From contig CM075688.1 of the NCBI GenBank assembly GCA_037954015.1, positions 50,838,299 to 50,902,298 of the forward strand: a DNA stretch of 64,000 nucleotides, read 5' to 3'. Positions 36,039 through 47,611 of this stretch are shown one piece after another. Made by a program: the position numbers and the translations under genes. Position 1 is the first letter of the stretch. Each line of letters opens with the position of its first letter. The notes beneath the pieces are model-generated. The model saw nothing but the letters and a program-made list of their open reading frames with translations, did no database searches and was not told the origin of the DNA. Source of the stretch: Psophocarpus tetragonolobus (Eukaryota; Streptophyta; Magnoliopsida; Fabales; Fabaceae).

Positions 36039-37743
36039 TGATGCAAAAAACTTTTGCACTCCCCTTAATCTTTCTCCTTGAGGTTCCAAGCACCATGAAA
36101 TGGATGATGAAGAGGAAAGAAAATGGAGGTGGGGTGTCACTCTCAAAGAGAGATAAGCCAAAGTGTTTAGGTTTGCCACAAGGGAAGAAACCCTTGATAA
36201 AAACCAACTAGGAAGAGATTCCTCAAGAGAGAGGATCCTCAAGACCTTTTACTAAAAATGTGCTCACAAAGAGACTATTTTCATTCAACTTCAAAAGTGA
36301 AATTTACAATGAGGGGGAATGATTATATATAGCCCCAAGGAAGAGTTTCGACACACTTTTTTAGGCAATGTGGGACTTAAGTGAGGCACCTAAGTTCACC
36401 CCATGGGTGCAATTAGCATTTCCTAATATGAATAGGCTAACCCAAAATCATGTCTTGACTTATGGACTCATTCTAAGCTTACTCCTCCTTTTTAACTAAA
36501 GATACTTATACCTTATAAACTAAGCAGATGGCCAAAAATACATCGACATAAGGGAATTAAAAATACTCTCCTATTTAGCTAATTAAAATAAAATATTTAT
36601 AAGCTAAAAATAATGAAGATTATATCTTCGAATCTTCAATGATCTTTCATTCATGTCATGCTTTCCTTGAGTCCTCCTAGCCATGATGCATGTTAGGTAA
36701 GATTGCATCATCTCCTCCCCCTTGGAGAGGATTTGACCTCAAATCCTGAGACCTTTCTTCCTCTTTTTCCAATCATGCAAAAGCACCCGCATAGGAATGA
36801 GTATATGATTATGTACACAAATTTTAAGGGTAGGAGGTCTATAGGGGGACCTCATAGACTTGGGGTGGTGGGGGTATGCACTAAGGTTTAAAAAATGTTT
36901 GTTGTGCCTATGCCCCCACACAACAGTTTCCCAAGTGACTTCAAGTTCACTAAAGGCTAATCTCATCCGAGGAGGAAATGAGACAAGCTTAGGTTCCTTT
37001 GAACACTCATCCAAGAAAGTCAAATAGGCTTTGTCTTGTTGTTCACCCCACAAGATGATGATATGCCTAGGGGTGGACCTTTCTTTCAAGGTCTCTTTGA
37101 GTGGGCCTTGAAATTGGCTATGGATAGAAAATATTCGTAGGCCAATCTCATTCCCCCTCATTGTAAAATTTCACCTTTGAAGTTGAATGAAAATAGTCTT
37201 TTTGTGAGCATATTCTTAGTAAAAGGTCTTGAGGATCCTCTCTCTTGAGGAACATCTTCCTAGTTGGTTTTTATCAAGGGTTCCTTCCCTTGTGGCAAAC
37301 CTAAACACTTTGGCTTATCTCTCTTTGAGAGTGGCGCCCCACCTCCATTTTCTTTCCCCTCCATCATCCATTTCATGGTGCTTGGAACCTCAAGGAAAAA
37401 GATCAAGGGAGGCATGCATCACCTAAGTTCACCCCATGTGTGCAATTAGCATTTCCTAATATGAATGGGCTAGCCCAAAATCATGTCTTGACTTATGCAC
37501 TCATTCTAAGCTTACTCCTCCTTTTTAACTAAAGACACTTATACCTTATAAACTAAGCAGATGGCCGAAAATACATCGACGTAAGGGAATTAAAAATACT
37601 CTTCTATTTAGCTAATTAAAATAAAATATTTACAAGTTAAAAATAATGAAGACTATAGCTTCGAATATTCAATAAGCTTTCATCCATGTCATGCTTTCCA
37701 TGAGTCCTCCTAGCCATGATACATGTTAGGTGAGATTGCATCA
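36039..37743 (-). mobile_element. Short LTR element nested in gypsy, second LTR half inverted
   Basis: Flanked by the perfect 5-bp duplication GTAAC (36034-36038, 37744-37748). The left LTR is 36039-36710 (672 bp, TGATGCA...TGCATCA). A purine tract on the minus strand (GGGGGAGGAGA) follows it, then about 440 bp of internal sequence with a 140-codon minus-strand frame I do not recognise (36739-37161). The right LTR is rearranged: about 37151-37420 is the reverse complement of the first roughly 270 bp of the LTR, joined directly to the normal second half (37421-37743), with about 80 bp missing. Its LTR is related to that of the surrounding gypsy element, so it is a non-autonomous relative. Confidence 0.85.
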
Positions 37744-37748
37744 GTAAC

Positions 37749-38322
37749 ACACACTCTTTTTATGTAGAAAATAAAAAGTAGCACAAGTGGCAATTTAATG
37801 TGACAATTAAGGAAGGACTAAACAAGACAATCTAAATGATAAAACAAGGAAGATTAAAAGCTGAAAAATAAAGTGCAGAAAAATAAAACTCACAATCACA
37901 ACAAGAAAAAAACGCCTAAAACAAAAACAAAAAGGAAAGGAAAGGAAAGAAAAAGAAGTGATTCCAAAAGCTTAGACCACACTTGGTCTTTCACAAAGGT
38001 TGTGAAATCATTAACATAAGCTTTCTTAGGAAAATCACAAGAGGAAGAAGAAGGAATTAAAATGGCAAGAAAAGGAATCCTAAAGCATGACAAAGTGATT
38101 CAATGAAAGAACAAGAAATTGAACCAAAGAAATAAAAGTGCAAGGAATTAAAAGATAAGAAATAAATCTACTACTAACAAGACATGAAAGGAGAATAAAA
38201 TGACAATAAAGGAACAAGAATTAAAGCAAAAAAACTGCAGAAAAATGGCTAAGAAAGACGCATGAAACTTAAAGAAAAGAAGGAGGAAATGAACCTTCAT
38301 AAAGATGGCTCTTGATACCAAA
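37749..38322 (-). other. Gypsy leader next to primer-binding site
   Basis: Purine-rich on the plus strand, non-coding, ending at the TGGTATCAAGAGC primer site (minus strand). Confidence 0.5.
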
Positions 38323-39040
38323 TGATGCACTCCCTTGATCTCTTCAACCAAGGTTCCTTCCTCTAAGAAAATGGAGGATGGAGAGGTTAGAAATGGAACA
38401 GCGTTGACGCCACTTTCTAGGAGAAAGATTAGTAAAAAATTTTATGTTGCTTGCCACAAGGGAGAGATCCCTTGATAAAAGCTTTAAGGGAGAGATTCCT
38501 CAAGAGAGAGGATTCTCAATGACACTAAGAATAAATTGCTCAAAAAGAGTCTTACTTTATTCAATCAAGTGTGATTTGTACAAGAGAGACTAGGTGTATT
38601 TATAGCCCAAAGAGGGAGCAAGACACTCAAAACTAGGCAATGTGGGACTTGGGCCTAATTAGGATTAAGAGCACTAATCTCTCTTAGGCCCACTAAAAGT
38701 GGTGCCTAGCCTTAAGCTAGAGAGTGTCACGATCTAATAAAAGGGGTGTGGAAAGAGATCCACACTCCTTTGGGTTATTAGACCCTTTACTCCCCTCACC
38801 TCCCTTCCTAAGCTAATTACACCCTAAACTCTAGAAATTAGAATAAATGGCCAAAATACAAGGCCTAAAAGGGAATTAAAAGCTAATTAATATTTACAAG
38901 AGGAAAACTAAGGACTATGGCCTAAAATATCTATCTCTATCATGAGCTGGGGTCTTGATGAGTCTTTCCGGGCCAAGTCCTCTTCAATCCTCCTAGCCAT
39001 TGCCCTAGTGAGAGGGCCCTTGGTAGGTAGGATTGCATCA
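38323..39040 (-). repeat. Gypsy 5' LTR
   Basis: 718 bp with intact TGATGCA...TGCATCA ends. Primer-binding site just below 38323. Confidence 0.92.
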
Positions 39041-39740
39041 TAACCCCACTCCCTTCGACAATCCCACAACACCCCTAGCTTGAACCTCCTTTGAAAATCC
39101 CCCTAAATTCGTGGGGTGACCCTCCTAGCACTTAAGTCTTGTTCTGACGACCCTTACCTACTTTCTTTTACATAGTCATTTACAAAATCAACTGAGGCAT
39201 AAACCTCCTCCTCATTGATCTCCACCCTTTTTAAAGCATTTAGGGGATTTCAATCTGTTGTACTGATAAGAATGCAGGCTACATCTCATCTTTGTTTTCG
39301 AGCTATACAATCATCTTCTGTTATGAAATTCCCTACTGAACCTATCACAAAGAAAAAAAAAGTAGACCATGCATGAACCGGCACGCCTTTAAGCCTGACC
39401 CAAACATACCCTTCAAGTGCTACATCAGTAGGCTTCCATGGTTTCAGAATTCAGATCATAGAAATATGAGGACATTAAAACTGATATTCTTTAAATAACT
39501 CTTCCAGCAATTCTCCTTCTAGTGGTTTCACCAACACCTTATCGCCGCCAATTGGTATGACTTTGAAAGAGTTTACACGTTCCTGACACACTTGTAATGT
39601 GTAAATGATCTCCTGGTCTATAAGAGCATCCACAACATAACAACTCTGTTTGGGTGTTTCTAATGGGACTCACATGTACACATCATTTATTTTCATTTTT
39701 CTCAATACAAATAACTTTAAGTATAAAATTTCTACAATGG
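39041..39740 (-). mobile_element. LINE, ORF1 part (left-hand part at 28175-29107)
   Basis: Minus-strand frames give VDALIDQEIIYTLQVCQE, VKPLEGELLEELFKEYQF and KPTDVALEGYVWVRLKGVP, then VIGSVGNFITEDDCIA: the DUF4283-type gag-like ORF1 of plant L1 LINEs. Stops interrupt it. It lies upstream (minus strand) of the endonuclease part, and the gypsy element sits exactly between, so both belong to one LINE. Confidence 0.75.
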
Positions 39741-40029
39741 TAGCAACTCTTCAAAATTGCTTCCAATAGGTACCAATAAAAATCTTAAATCATTATATTT
39801 TATTAACTTATTTATCTTAATTAAAGTTTAAAAATTAAAAAAAATTGTTTAGACTATAATTACGTAAAAATTTTTTTAGTATAATAAAAAATAAAACTAA
39901 AAAATTAATTAAATTATAATTTATTTTAAATGATAAAAAATATAACTAAAAATGTAATTAAATCACAATTTATTTTAAATTATAAAAATAGCTGACATCA
40001 CAGAAATAACACAATATAAAAGATAGTAA

Positions 40030-40769
40030 TTAGAATATAGAAATAGCTAACATCAAACATATGCTTTTGTTAATTATTACATCCAAAACATTCCCAAATA
40101 TGCTCCACAAGATCATTTTAAAGTTGGTTATGACGTCTCGAATCATGTACTTCATGTATTCTTTGCAAGTATGGTTCAAGGGATGGATGGGAACCAATAT
40201 GTACATTGACTGTTGATACATCATTGATGGAATGTTCATAAGATTGGTCAAAATTACCAGTATACATGTGTCGCTCATCTTCCACAATCATGTTCTGCAA
40301 GATGATGCATACATATAATATATGTTTGATTGTGCTCATCTTTGAAGTACATGTACACCCAACAATTATGAATTGAGATTGAAGCACTCCAAATACATGC
40401 TACACATCCTTTCTTGCTGCTTTTTTATGCTGAGCAAACAATTTTCTTTTATCCCCTTGTGGCCTTGGGATGGTTTTCAAAATTGTCCCCCATTCTGGAT
40501 AAATACCATTTGCTAGATAATAACTCATGTTATGTTGGGTTCTATCACTGTAAATTGTATTGCTGGGGTTTCTCCCTCCATAATTTCGTTGAACACAAGA
40601 GAGATTCAATGAGCACATTGATGTTGTTGTTTGAACCAAGAACCCCAAAATATGCATGTCAAATCCATAAGTCTTGTGAAACCACAACTTCAAGCAAAAT
40701 TGTAGGTCGGGCATTACCATGAAAAAATTGACCTTTCCATTCCGAATGCATATAATCAATGATACCTAA
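40030..40769 (-). pseudogene. PIF/Harbinger transposase, C-terminal part
   Basis: Minus-strand frames give LGIIDYMHSEWKGQFF, RPTILLEVVVSQDLWI-like sequence, NMSYYLANGIYPEW, PQGDKRKLFAQHKKAARKD and NMIVEDERHMYTGNFD: the DDE-type Plant_tran (PF04827) transposase. The N-terminal part continues at 43953 after a 3.2-kb insertion. Frame breaks (around 40400) show it is decayed. Family identity is from well-known motifs of PIF/Harbinger ORF2. Confidence 0.85.
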
Positions 40770-43700
40770 TGTAACATCCCATTTTTTCTTAGAAAATAGA
40801 ATAGTAATAAAAGATGTTATTTATATTAATAGGCTAATTAATATTGTAATTATTAGAATAATTAAATTAATAATTGATTTTAAACAAATAATTGTGGGTG
40901 TAAATAGTAAGAGAGGTTAAGTTGTATTTGATTTTAGAATCCCAACAAAGAGTTAAGGTAAAATTAGAGGTCTCTGAGTGCTGCAACACTTCACGTTCTC
41001 TGAATCTAGAGAGCTAGAGAAGAGAAAAATGTAGAGGAAACCTTGTCAAGGGAGTTTGAAGAGCAGTTTTGGGGAGTCGAGGCTACACCCTTCACAATCA
41101 GGATCATCTCTTCGAGGGTATGGGGGAGTGAGATTAACTTATACATACATATATATAATAAATAGGGTAGTAGAGGAACATCCTAAACCTCCGTAGGAAT
41201 CAAGTTTTATATAATTGATTTATTCATTTGTTGCTATGAATGAATGTTATGGATGATTAAAGATGAATAACTCTAAATATGTTATCGATTCATGTTATGT
41301 TGGGAATCCGTATGTTATTTGAATTGCTCTATAAACATAGGATTATATGTGGTTATGGGTATTCTTCCATTGAGGAGATCAATGAAAAAATTGATTGTTA
41401 TTAATGTGACTGTAGGGTGTAATGATAAGTAAGTATTATAGATAGAGAAGTAAAAGTTTGAGGGCTTAAAGTTAGAATTATATCTTGAGAACCTTATATA
41501 AGTTGAATTTTTGTTATCTGGAAATTTTCGTATAAACATACCTTAGAGTTCCTTCATATATTTTTGTGTGGTTAACCAAATTGAGTTAATTTTTCTGTTT
41601 TAGAAACTAGAAATTTCGGGCTACATTTTAAACTCAATAATCATGTAAATACATTGAGAATAGACTGAGTTATGTGAGTTGGAAGTTGAGTCTCTCATCA
41701 AGTGTGCAAAACAGAATTGCTATGTTGTAAGCCCTATGAGATAATCTAGATGGTCATATTAGGCTTCATGTCCTTCATAAAAGTCTTAGATCTCTATGGT
41801 AGCTTTCCAACAGAGTTGGAATCAATAAAAAAAGATGTATATAACTTAATTTATGATAAAATTAGTAACTAAAGGTTGAATTGCTAGAATTAGGCATATT
41901 ACTATTAGCGTTCACAATTTTCGGACGAGTAAAGTGATATAGTTTGAGAAAGTGATCTTCATAAAATTTGTATCCCTAGATGTTATCAGACGAGTAACTA
42001 AAGGTTCAACTGCTAGAATTAAGCGTATTACAATCTGCATTCATGATTTTCGGATGAGAAAACCGATAGGAAAAAAATGTAATTTAAGAAAGTTATCTTC
42101 ATGAAAGTTGTATCCCTAGACATGAAAGTTGTAGCCCTAGATGTTATATAACTAATGACATTAGTTTCACCCTAAAATGATACCTAGAGCTCAATTTATG
42201 ATCAAATTGGTGACTGAAAGTCAAACTGTTAGATTAAGTGATAGATTCATGTTTCCTCTAATTTTAAAATAGTAAACATTTGTTTTAGCTCTTGAAGTAA
42301 ACATAAAAGTTATAGATAAACGTCCTAGTTTTTAAAATAGCTAAGATACAATATCATGGGATTAATAAACCTCTAGATATCAAGTTTTTACTTGACAAAG
42401 GTCATAGAGACTATTAGAAAGGAGTGAGAAAATCTCCAAAACTTTATAAAATATTGTCGTGAGTTATGGATGTAATAATCCTACGGGTATATGTGAGAAA
42501 ATTAATATATTCAATATTATAAATGATATTATGTGTATAAGAATATGTGCTTTGGATAATTTGTGTTGAAGAACTTATTTGTGCTAAGAGTTAAGTCTAA
42601 GTTGTTGTCTATCAGTGTGTGAACTCTGAATTGCTTGATCACTTGTGAAGTTTGGAATTTGTTTAGCAGTGCTTAAGTCTTTTTGTATAGCCATATATGT
42701 TTAGATTTGTGATGTATCTTATGGTTCTGAGTGTCGGGGATATGCATGTTTGAAAGTTATTTGAGGTGTGTGAATTTGGGGGTTTGTTTCAATTTGTGAT
42801 ATTAAAGTTGATTATAATTAAATGCATGTTGTGTTGAGGATGATGGTTAAGGTGTGCCTGACGAGGTTCCATCCTAGCTACGGTTGGGGGTGGATTGTTG
42901 TGACATAGTTAATTATTGATATTGTGAGTTATGTTACATGACATGATGCATGGATATCATAGTCTAAGAAGCTTGTAAGGATCGCCTATTGTGAGGCGCT
43001 CTATAGCAAATGTCTTAGGTTGTGTCACATGTGTCTGCATGTTACTGCGTAGAAGAGGATTAACTTCGGGTAAACCTATGTGAGATGGTTGTACCTACGT
43101 GTTACTGGCGTAGAAGAAGGCCGCTTTAGGCGTGTACCTAAGAGAGCATACATGAGTTGCATTGCATGAGCATCATTGACATGACTTGAATTTAATATGG
43201 TTGTGTGGTTTCAGGTGATACATTATGGTTGATAATTTTTCTTTTTTATGTCAGCTAATTATGTATGAGCAAATGCCTCACTCCCTATTTGTGTGTGTGT
43301 GTTGCTTAGGCTAAACGCCATAGGTCAAAAAGATCCTGAAGAGGTAGAGGTCAGTAATGTCTGAGATTAATATGGATTCCATGCTCTGATAGATATTGCA
43401 TTAGAGCATTGCAACTGTATTAGGATGTCCGAAAATTATTTCCTTATCTTAGAAATTATATCAAATATTTCTCAAGTTCTTTTCCTTATTTTAAGTTTTC
43501 AATTATAAAGATTTATCATTTTATCAAAGATGAGGTTTTGTTGAAAGGACTTTTGTGAACATTTTTACCTAGTTAAATGACTTTTATTTAATCATGTTAT
43601 GTTTATTTATTTGAGATGGAAAAGTGCCACAGGGTTCATAGTGTTTTGTATTACATGATCCCGAAAATTCATTTTCTATGTATATAATGCTCACAACTTT

Positions 43701-43944
43701 AATTGTAAGTTAATCTAGTTTAATGGATCTATGTGAACTAGTAGTTTATATCCCTTTAACTATGTTTTAACTCAATTTGGGGATAAATTATTTTCTCTTT
43801 CATGACTTGTTTAGTAATAACTAATTTGCGGTCTCACCATGTGGACCATTTTACCTAAGTGTCAAGTCTAGTTATTTAAATCAAACAAATTTCTATATTA
43901 TTTTGTAAATTAACTAATAAAGCGTTTAGCTGTAAAAGGGTGTC
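40770..43944. mobile_element. 3.2-kb insertion splitting the transposase (solo LTR or DNA element)
   Basis: Begins TGTAACATCCC and ends GGGTGTC. The octamer ATACCTAA stands on both sides (40762-40769, 43945-43952), and removing the insert restores the transposase reading ...FPGMLGIIDYMH. The inside is non-coding, with degenerate direct repeats of about 126 bp (41868-42060). Two readings: an element with an 8-bp duplication, or a large solo LTR of the TGTAACAyCCC...GGGTGTTACA type with the 5-bp duplication CCTAA and two changes at its right end. No primer site or polyprotein is visible. Confidence 0.75.
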
Positions 43945-43952
43945 ATACCTAA

Positions 43953-44400
43953 CATACCTGGAAAACAACGTTTCTCACCCATTTGCAATGCGTATTGAAT
44001 GTCATTGTTGTTAGGTCTTCTTAAGTATTCAAATCCAAATATATTGTAAACACCCTTCACAAACTTATCCAAGTATTGTAATGTTGTGGTTTCTTCGATT
44101 CGAACATAATCATCGACACTATTAGCAGGTAATCAATATACCAATATGCAAATAGCAACAGTGCATTTCTGCAATGAAGACATCTTTTCACATTCTAAAT
44201 CTTTGACGAAATTTTTGCTCTATGTATACTACATTATTGGAGACATAGTCATTGAAGAAGTGATCATGCCCTTTCTCATAATCTCTTTCAATGTGTTGTC
44301 TCCTACGCCTGCTTTTTGTAACAACTTGTTACCTAATGTAGTGTTCTTTGTACTCACTGTTTAGCAAATATTCCATGAGTTCATATTCAAGAGATGAGGC
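43953..44400 (-). pseudogene. PIF/Harbinger transposase, N-terminal part
   Basis: Minus strand: SVDDYVRIEETTTLQYLDKF, GVYNIFGFEYLRRPNNNDI and MGEKRCFPGML, matching the start of Plant_tran transposases. Upstream of this, QLLQKAGVGDNTLKEI-type sequence is readable. The reading continues at 40769. Confidence 0.85.
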
Positions 44401-44499
44401 ACTAAAGTCCATCTTAAGCAATGTCACAAAAGTTTAGTAAATCTTACGAAAATTGAATGTGTGAGGTATGTGAATATCTTCATATAATTAGATAATATA

Positions 44500-44612
44500 T
44501 AGTTACAATGGTTAGTTTTTAACAGCTATTTTTACAACAGCTAGTTTTTACAATGGCTAGTTTTTTATAACGACTAATTTTTAAAGACTAGTTTTTATAA
44601 CGGCTACTTTTG
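44500..44612. repeat. Short tandem repeat, about 18-bp unit
   Basis: Degenerate units like taacggctagtttttaca, about six copies, between the two Harbinger ORF remnants. Confidence 0.7.
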
Positions 44613-44699
44613 ATTAAAAAATACAATTTAAATTTAACTAATGGATAAAAACTTCATAATTAATAGAAGTTACATAATAAAAATTGCATTAAATTAACT

Positions 44700-44959
44700 A
44701 GCATAATTACTAAAGTCCATATTTTTCTATAATTTTGTTATACAACTTTTTATGGATTTGTAGTTGTGCATTAGTCATACTATTGGTATCCTTGTAGAGA
44801 ATTTACATGTCAAATTCTTTGTTCGTTACACAACATGTTGCTTAGCATATGCCATATCTTCTAATGTTTTTGTTTTGTTCTTGAATACCTCTTTCATAGT
44901 TTTGATATCAACAACATTAAAAGATTTTTCTTTCGCAATTCTCTTTGTTGTTTTTGTCC
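44700..44959 (-). pseudogene. PIF/Harbinger ORF1 (Myb-like) C-terminal remnant
   Basis: The minus-strand translation has RIAKEKSFNVVDIKTM, LEDMAYAKQHVV and DTNSMTNAQLQIHKKLYNKI, resembling the NAM-associated C-terminus of the Myb/SANT accessory protein of plant PIF/Harbinger elements. It lies upstream of the transposase as expected and is cut by the tRNA-like repeat at 44960. Confidence 0.6.
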
Positions 44960-45117
44960 CTAGTGGTAAAGTATATCTTTAAGAAATAAGAGGTTATGGG
45001 TTCAAGTCTCTCTTATGAAAAATTAATTTATTTTTTAATTTTAAAATAGGTGTAAGGGTAGAATATGTATTTTAAAAAATGGACATAAAAAGGGGTATTG
45101 CCTTTATTAATAGTATA
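44960..45117 (-). mobile_element. Helitron-type repeat unit fragment with tRNA-like box
   Basis: Reverse complement of the unit found in tandem at 60671-61216: it has ctagtggtaaag, then GGTTCAAGTCT, then ends with tattaatagtata, the inverse of TATACTATTAATA. Truncated on its left. Confidence 0.65.
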
Positions 45118-45139
45118 AATTATCCTATTTTTTTATTAT

Positions 45140-46860
45140 ATTTTGCGCTTGTTTGACAACAGTTTTATGAAACTTTTTTAGTATTTTAGTTTTTAAAAAC
45201 TAAAAAACTTGTTTGGTTGCTATTTTTTAAAACAGTTTTCGAAAACAATTCTGGTTTTTTGGTTTTTTAAAAACTAAAAAACAGGAACAACTTTAAAACT
45301 AAAAAACCATAACAACTTTAAGTGCTTGTTTGACAACAGTTTTATAAAACTGTTTTCAGTATTTTAATATTTAAAAACTAAAAAACTCGTTTGATTACTG
45401 TTTTTTTATAACAGGTTTCGAAAATAATTCTGGTTTTTTAGTTTTTAAAAACTAAAAAATAGGAACAACTTTAAGGGCTTGATTGATTTGGTTTTGTTTT
45501 TTAGTTTTTTAAAAGAGTTTTCAAAAACGGTTTTCGGGAAGAAAAGAAAAAATAACTTGTATGGTAGGTGTTATTTGAAAACTGTTTTAAAGATGTAAAA
45601 ATGGAAAAACTTATTCATATTTATTAAAATTTCATTATTGAAAAGCAAAAAACAACATATTCTGATTGTATTTTGAGTTTTCAAAACATAAATAGAAATC
45701 TGAAAAGCAAAACTACTTTAAGTTATTCCTGTTTTTTAGTTTTTAAAAATTAAAAAATCAAAACTATTTTTAAAAAGCGCTACCCAAACGAATTTTTTAG
45801 TTTTTAAATACTAAAATACTGAAAACAGTTTTATAAAACTGTTACACTTTTTAATTTTTAAAACTAAAAAACAGAAATAATTGAGAGTAGTTTTGCTTTT
45901 CAGTTTTATATTTTTGTTTTGAAAACTCAAAATACAATCAGAATATTTTTTTTTTCAATAATGAAATTTTAATAAATAATTAAATATTAAAAAGTTTTTC
46001 CATTTTTACATCTTCAAAACAGTTTTCAAATAACACTTACCAAACAAGTTTTTTTTTATTCTTGAAAACATCTGAAATCAGTTTTTAAAAAGTATTCTTG
46101 AAAACTTTTTTTAAAAATTAAAAATCAAAATCAAACCAATCAAGTCCTAAGTAATTTCACTTTTTAGTCTTCTGTTTTTGTTTTGAAAACTCAGAATACA
46201 ATGAGAATATGCTATTTTTTGTTTTTCATCAATGATATTTTCATAAATATAAACAAGTTTTTTAATTTTTACATTTTCAAAAAATATTTCAAATAATGTT
46301 TACCAAACAATTTTTTTCCCTTTTAGAAAACAGTTTTTGAAAACTATTTTGAAAAATTATTTTCAAAAACTAAAAAACAAAATTAAACCAATCAAGTTCT
46401 AAGTATTTTATTGTTTAGTTTTTTATTTTTGTTTTGAAAACTTAAAATACAATGAGAATATATTATTTTTTTTATTTTCTATTAATGATATTTAATAAAT
46501 ATAAGTAATTTTTTTCATTTTTATATTTTAAAAATAATTTTTAAATAACACTTTCAAAACAGTTTTTAAAAACTAAAAAATAAAATCAAATCAAATAAAT
46601 GAAGTCTTAAATAGTTTTACTTTTTAATTTTCTATTTTTTTTCTTAAAACTTAAAATTTAGTGAGAATATGTTGTTTTTTGTTTTTCATTAATAATATTT
46701 TCATAAATATAAACATGTTTTTTTATTTTTATATATTCAAAACAATTTTTAAATATATTTACAAAATATTTTTTTTTCTTTTTTGTAAAAAAAAAAATTT
46801 AAAACTTTTTTCTAAAACTGAAAATCAAAATCAAATCAAATCAATCATATGTTTTTTAAA
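45140..46860. repeat. AT-rich inverted and tandem repeat array
   Basis: A nest of related sequence built on gtttttagtttttaaaaactaaaaaac. One palindromic unit runs about 45475-46150, with ends gggcttgattgatttggttttg and its imperfect inverse (caaaccaatcaagtcc). Three or more further half-units of about 210-260 bp follow in tandem (about 46150, 46400, 46610), each with the TGTTTTTGTTTTGAAAAC and CCAATCAAG-type marks. Non-coding. Probably MITE half-copies amplified locally; related sequence at 62740-63480. Confidence 0.7.
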
Positions 46861-46936
46861 AAGTAAGTTTTGCATAGGGGAGTTTTTTGTTTTACATTAG
46901 GTTTTCTTTTTAATAAAAAAAAAAAATACCAAATTC

Positions 46937-47125
46937 GTGAAGGTGAGGGATAGCTGGATTCTCCAAGTGGTCCAAGAGATTAAAGCAATATTGGAAGGTC
47001 TGAAAATGGCGAAATTGGTGAAAATTCCTTGTGCCATGATCTGTGAATCAGAGTCGCAAGGCATACATGTTGCCGATGCACTTGCTCACCTTGAATGCTC
47101 TTCCCAATACAAGAGCCAGCGTTAG
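46937..47125 (+). pseudogene. RNase H-like (RVT_3) fragment
   Basis: The frame has VQEIKAILEGLKMAKLV, then ESESQGIHVADALAHLECSS, similar to the end of the RNase H-like domain of plant LINE ORF2 proteins, with intermediate sequence deleted. Only about 60 codons, no flanking LINE domains. Confidence 0.4.
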
Positions 47126-47611
47126 ATGTTCTCGTTGCTTTATTTTTGTTTAATGTTTTACCTTTCTCATAATTTAAAAGACACAAAACAACAAAGAAAG
47201 GTGGGAACAAGCATTGAAAATAAGTACAACAAAAATCATAGTCTATAAGATATTTAAGATGTCCATGTCACAATTATCTTAATAAATTTCACGTCAACAA
47301 GAGGCATTCCTGTGAATTTTTATTTTTTTTAAAAAAAAGGCGATGCCAAAAATAGACCTAAAATTGCATATATGTTGCATTAGCATAGGACATAACAGTG
47401 ATAGCACAAAATATTACTGGTGGTTAAATTTAATCGTTTTTTGTCTTCTCTCTTTTTCTTTTGGGTACAACTATACAAGATTGAATTTAATTTTTGATAA
47501 AATGACTATTATATCCTTGAACAATGTCAAAAAGCCAATTGTTCTACAGAAAACTCATTTTTCTTTTGCCTAATACATTTTGTTATATCTACCTAACATA
47601 TCCAATTAACC
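47126..47611. other. Region 3' of the C2-GRAM gene
   Basis: Should include the 3' UTR (minus strand) near 47611. No other gene seen. Confidence 0.5.

Larger units (their letters stand above)
29108..39040 (-). mobile_element. Ty3/gypsy retrotransposon inserted in a LINE
   Basis: A 9.9-kb minus-strand LTR element. LTRs are 29108-29821 (714 bp) and 38323-39040 (718 bp), with inverted termini TGATGCA...TGCATCA (left copy has TAATGCA). Flanks AAACC (left) and TAACC (right) fit a 5-bp duplication with one change. Inside the 5' LTR the minus strand reads TTTGGTATCAAGAGCC, an initiator-Met-like primer site with one extra A. The purine tract AGGGGAGGAGA abuts the 3' LTR at 29822-29832. Order gag, protease, RT, RNase H, integrase defines Ty3/gypsy. 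The LTRs differ by a few per cent by eye. It contains a further LTR element at 36039-37743. Confidence 0.93.
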
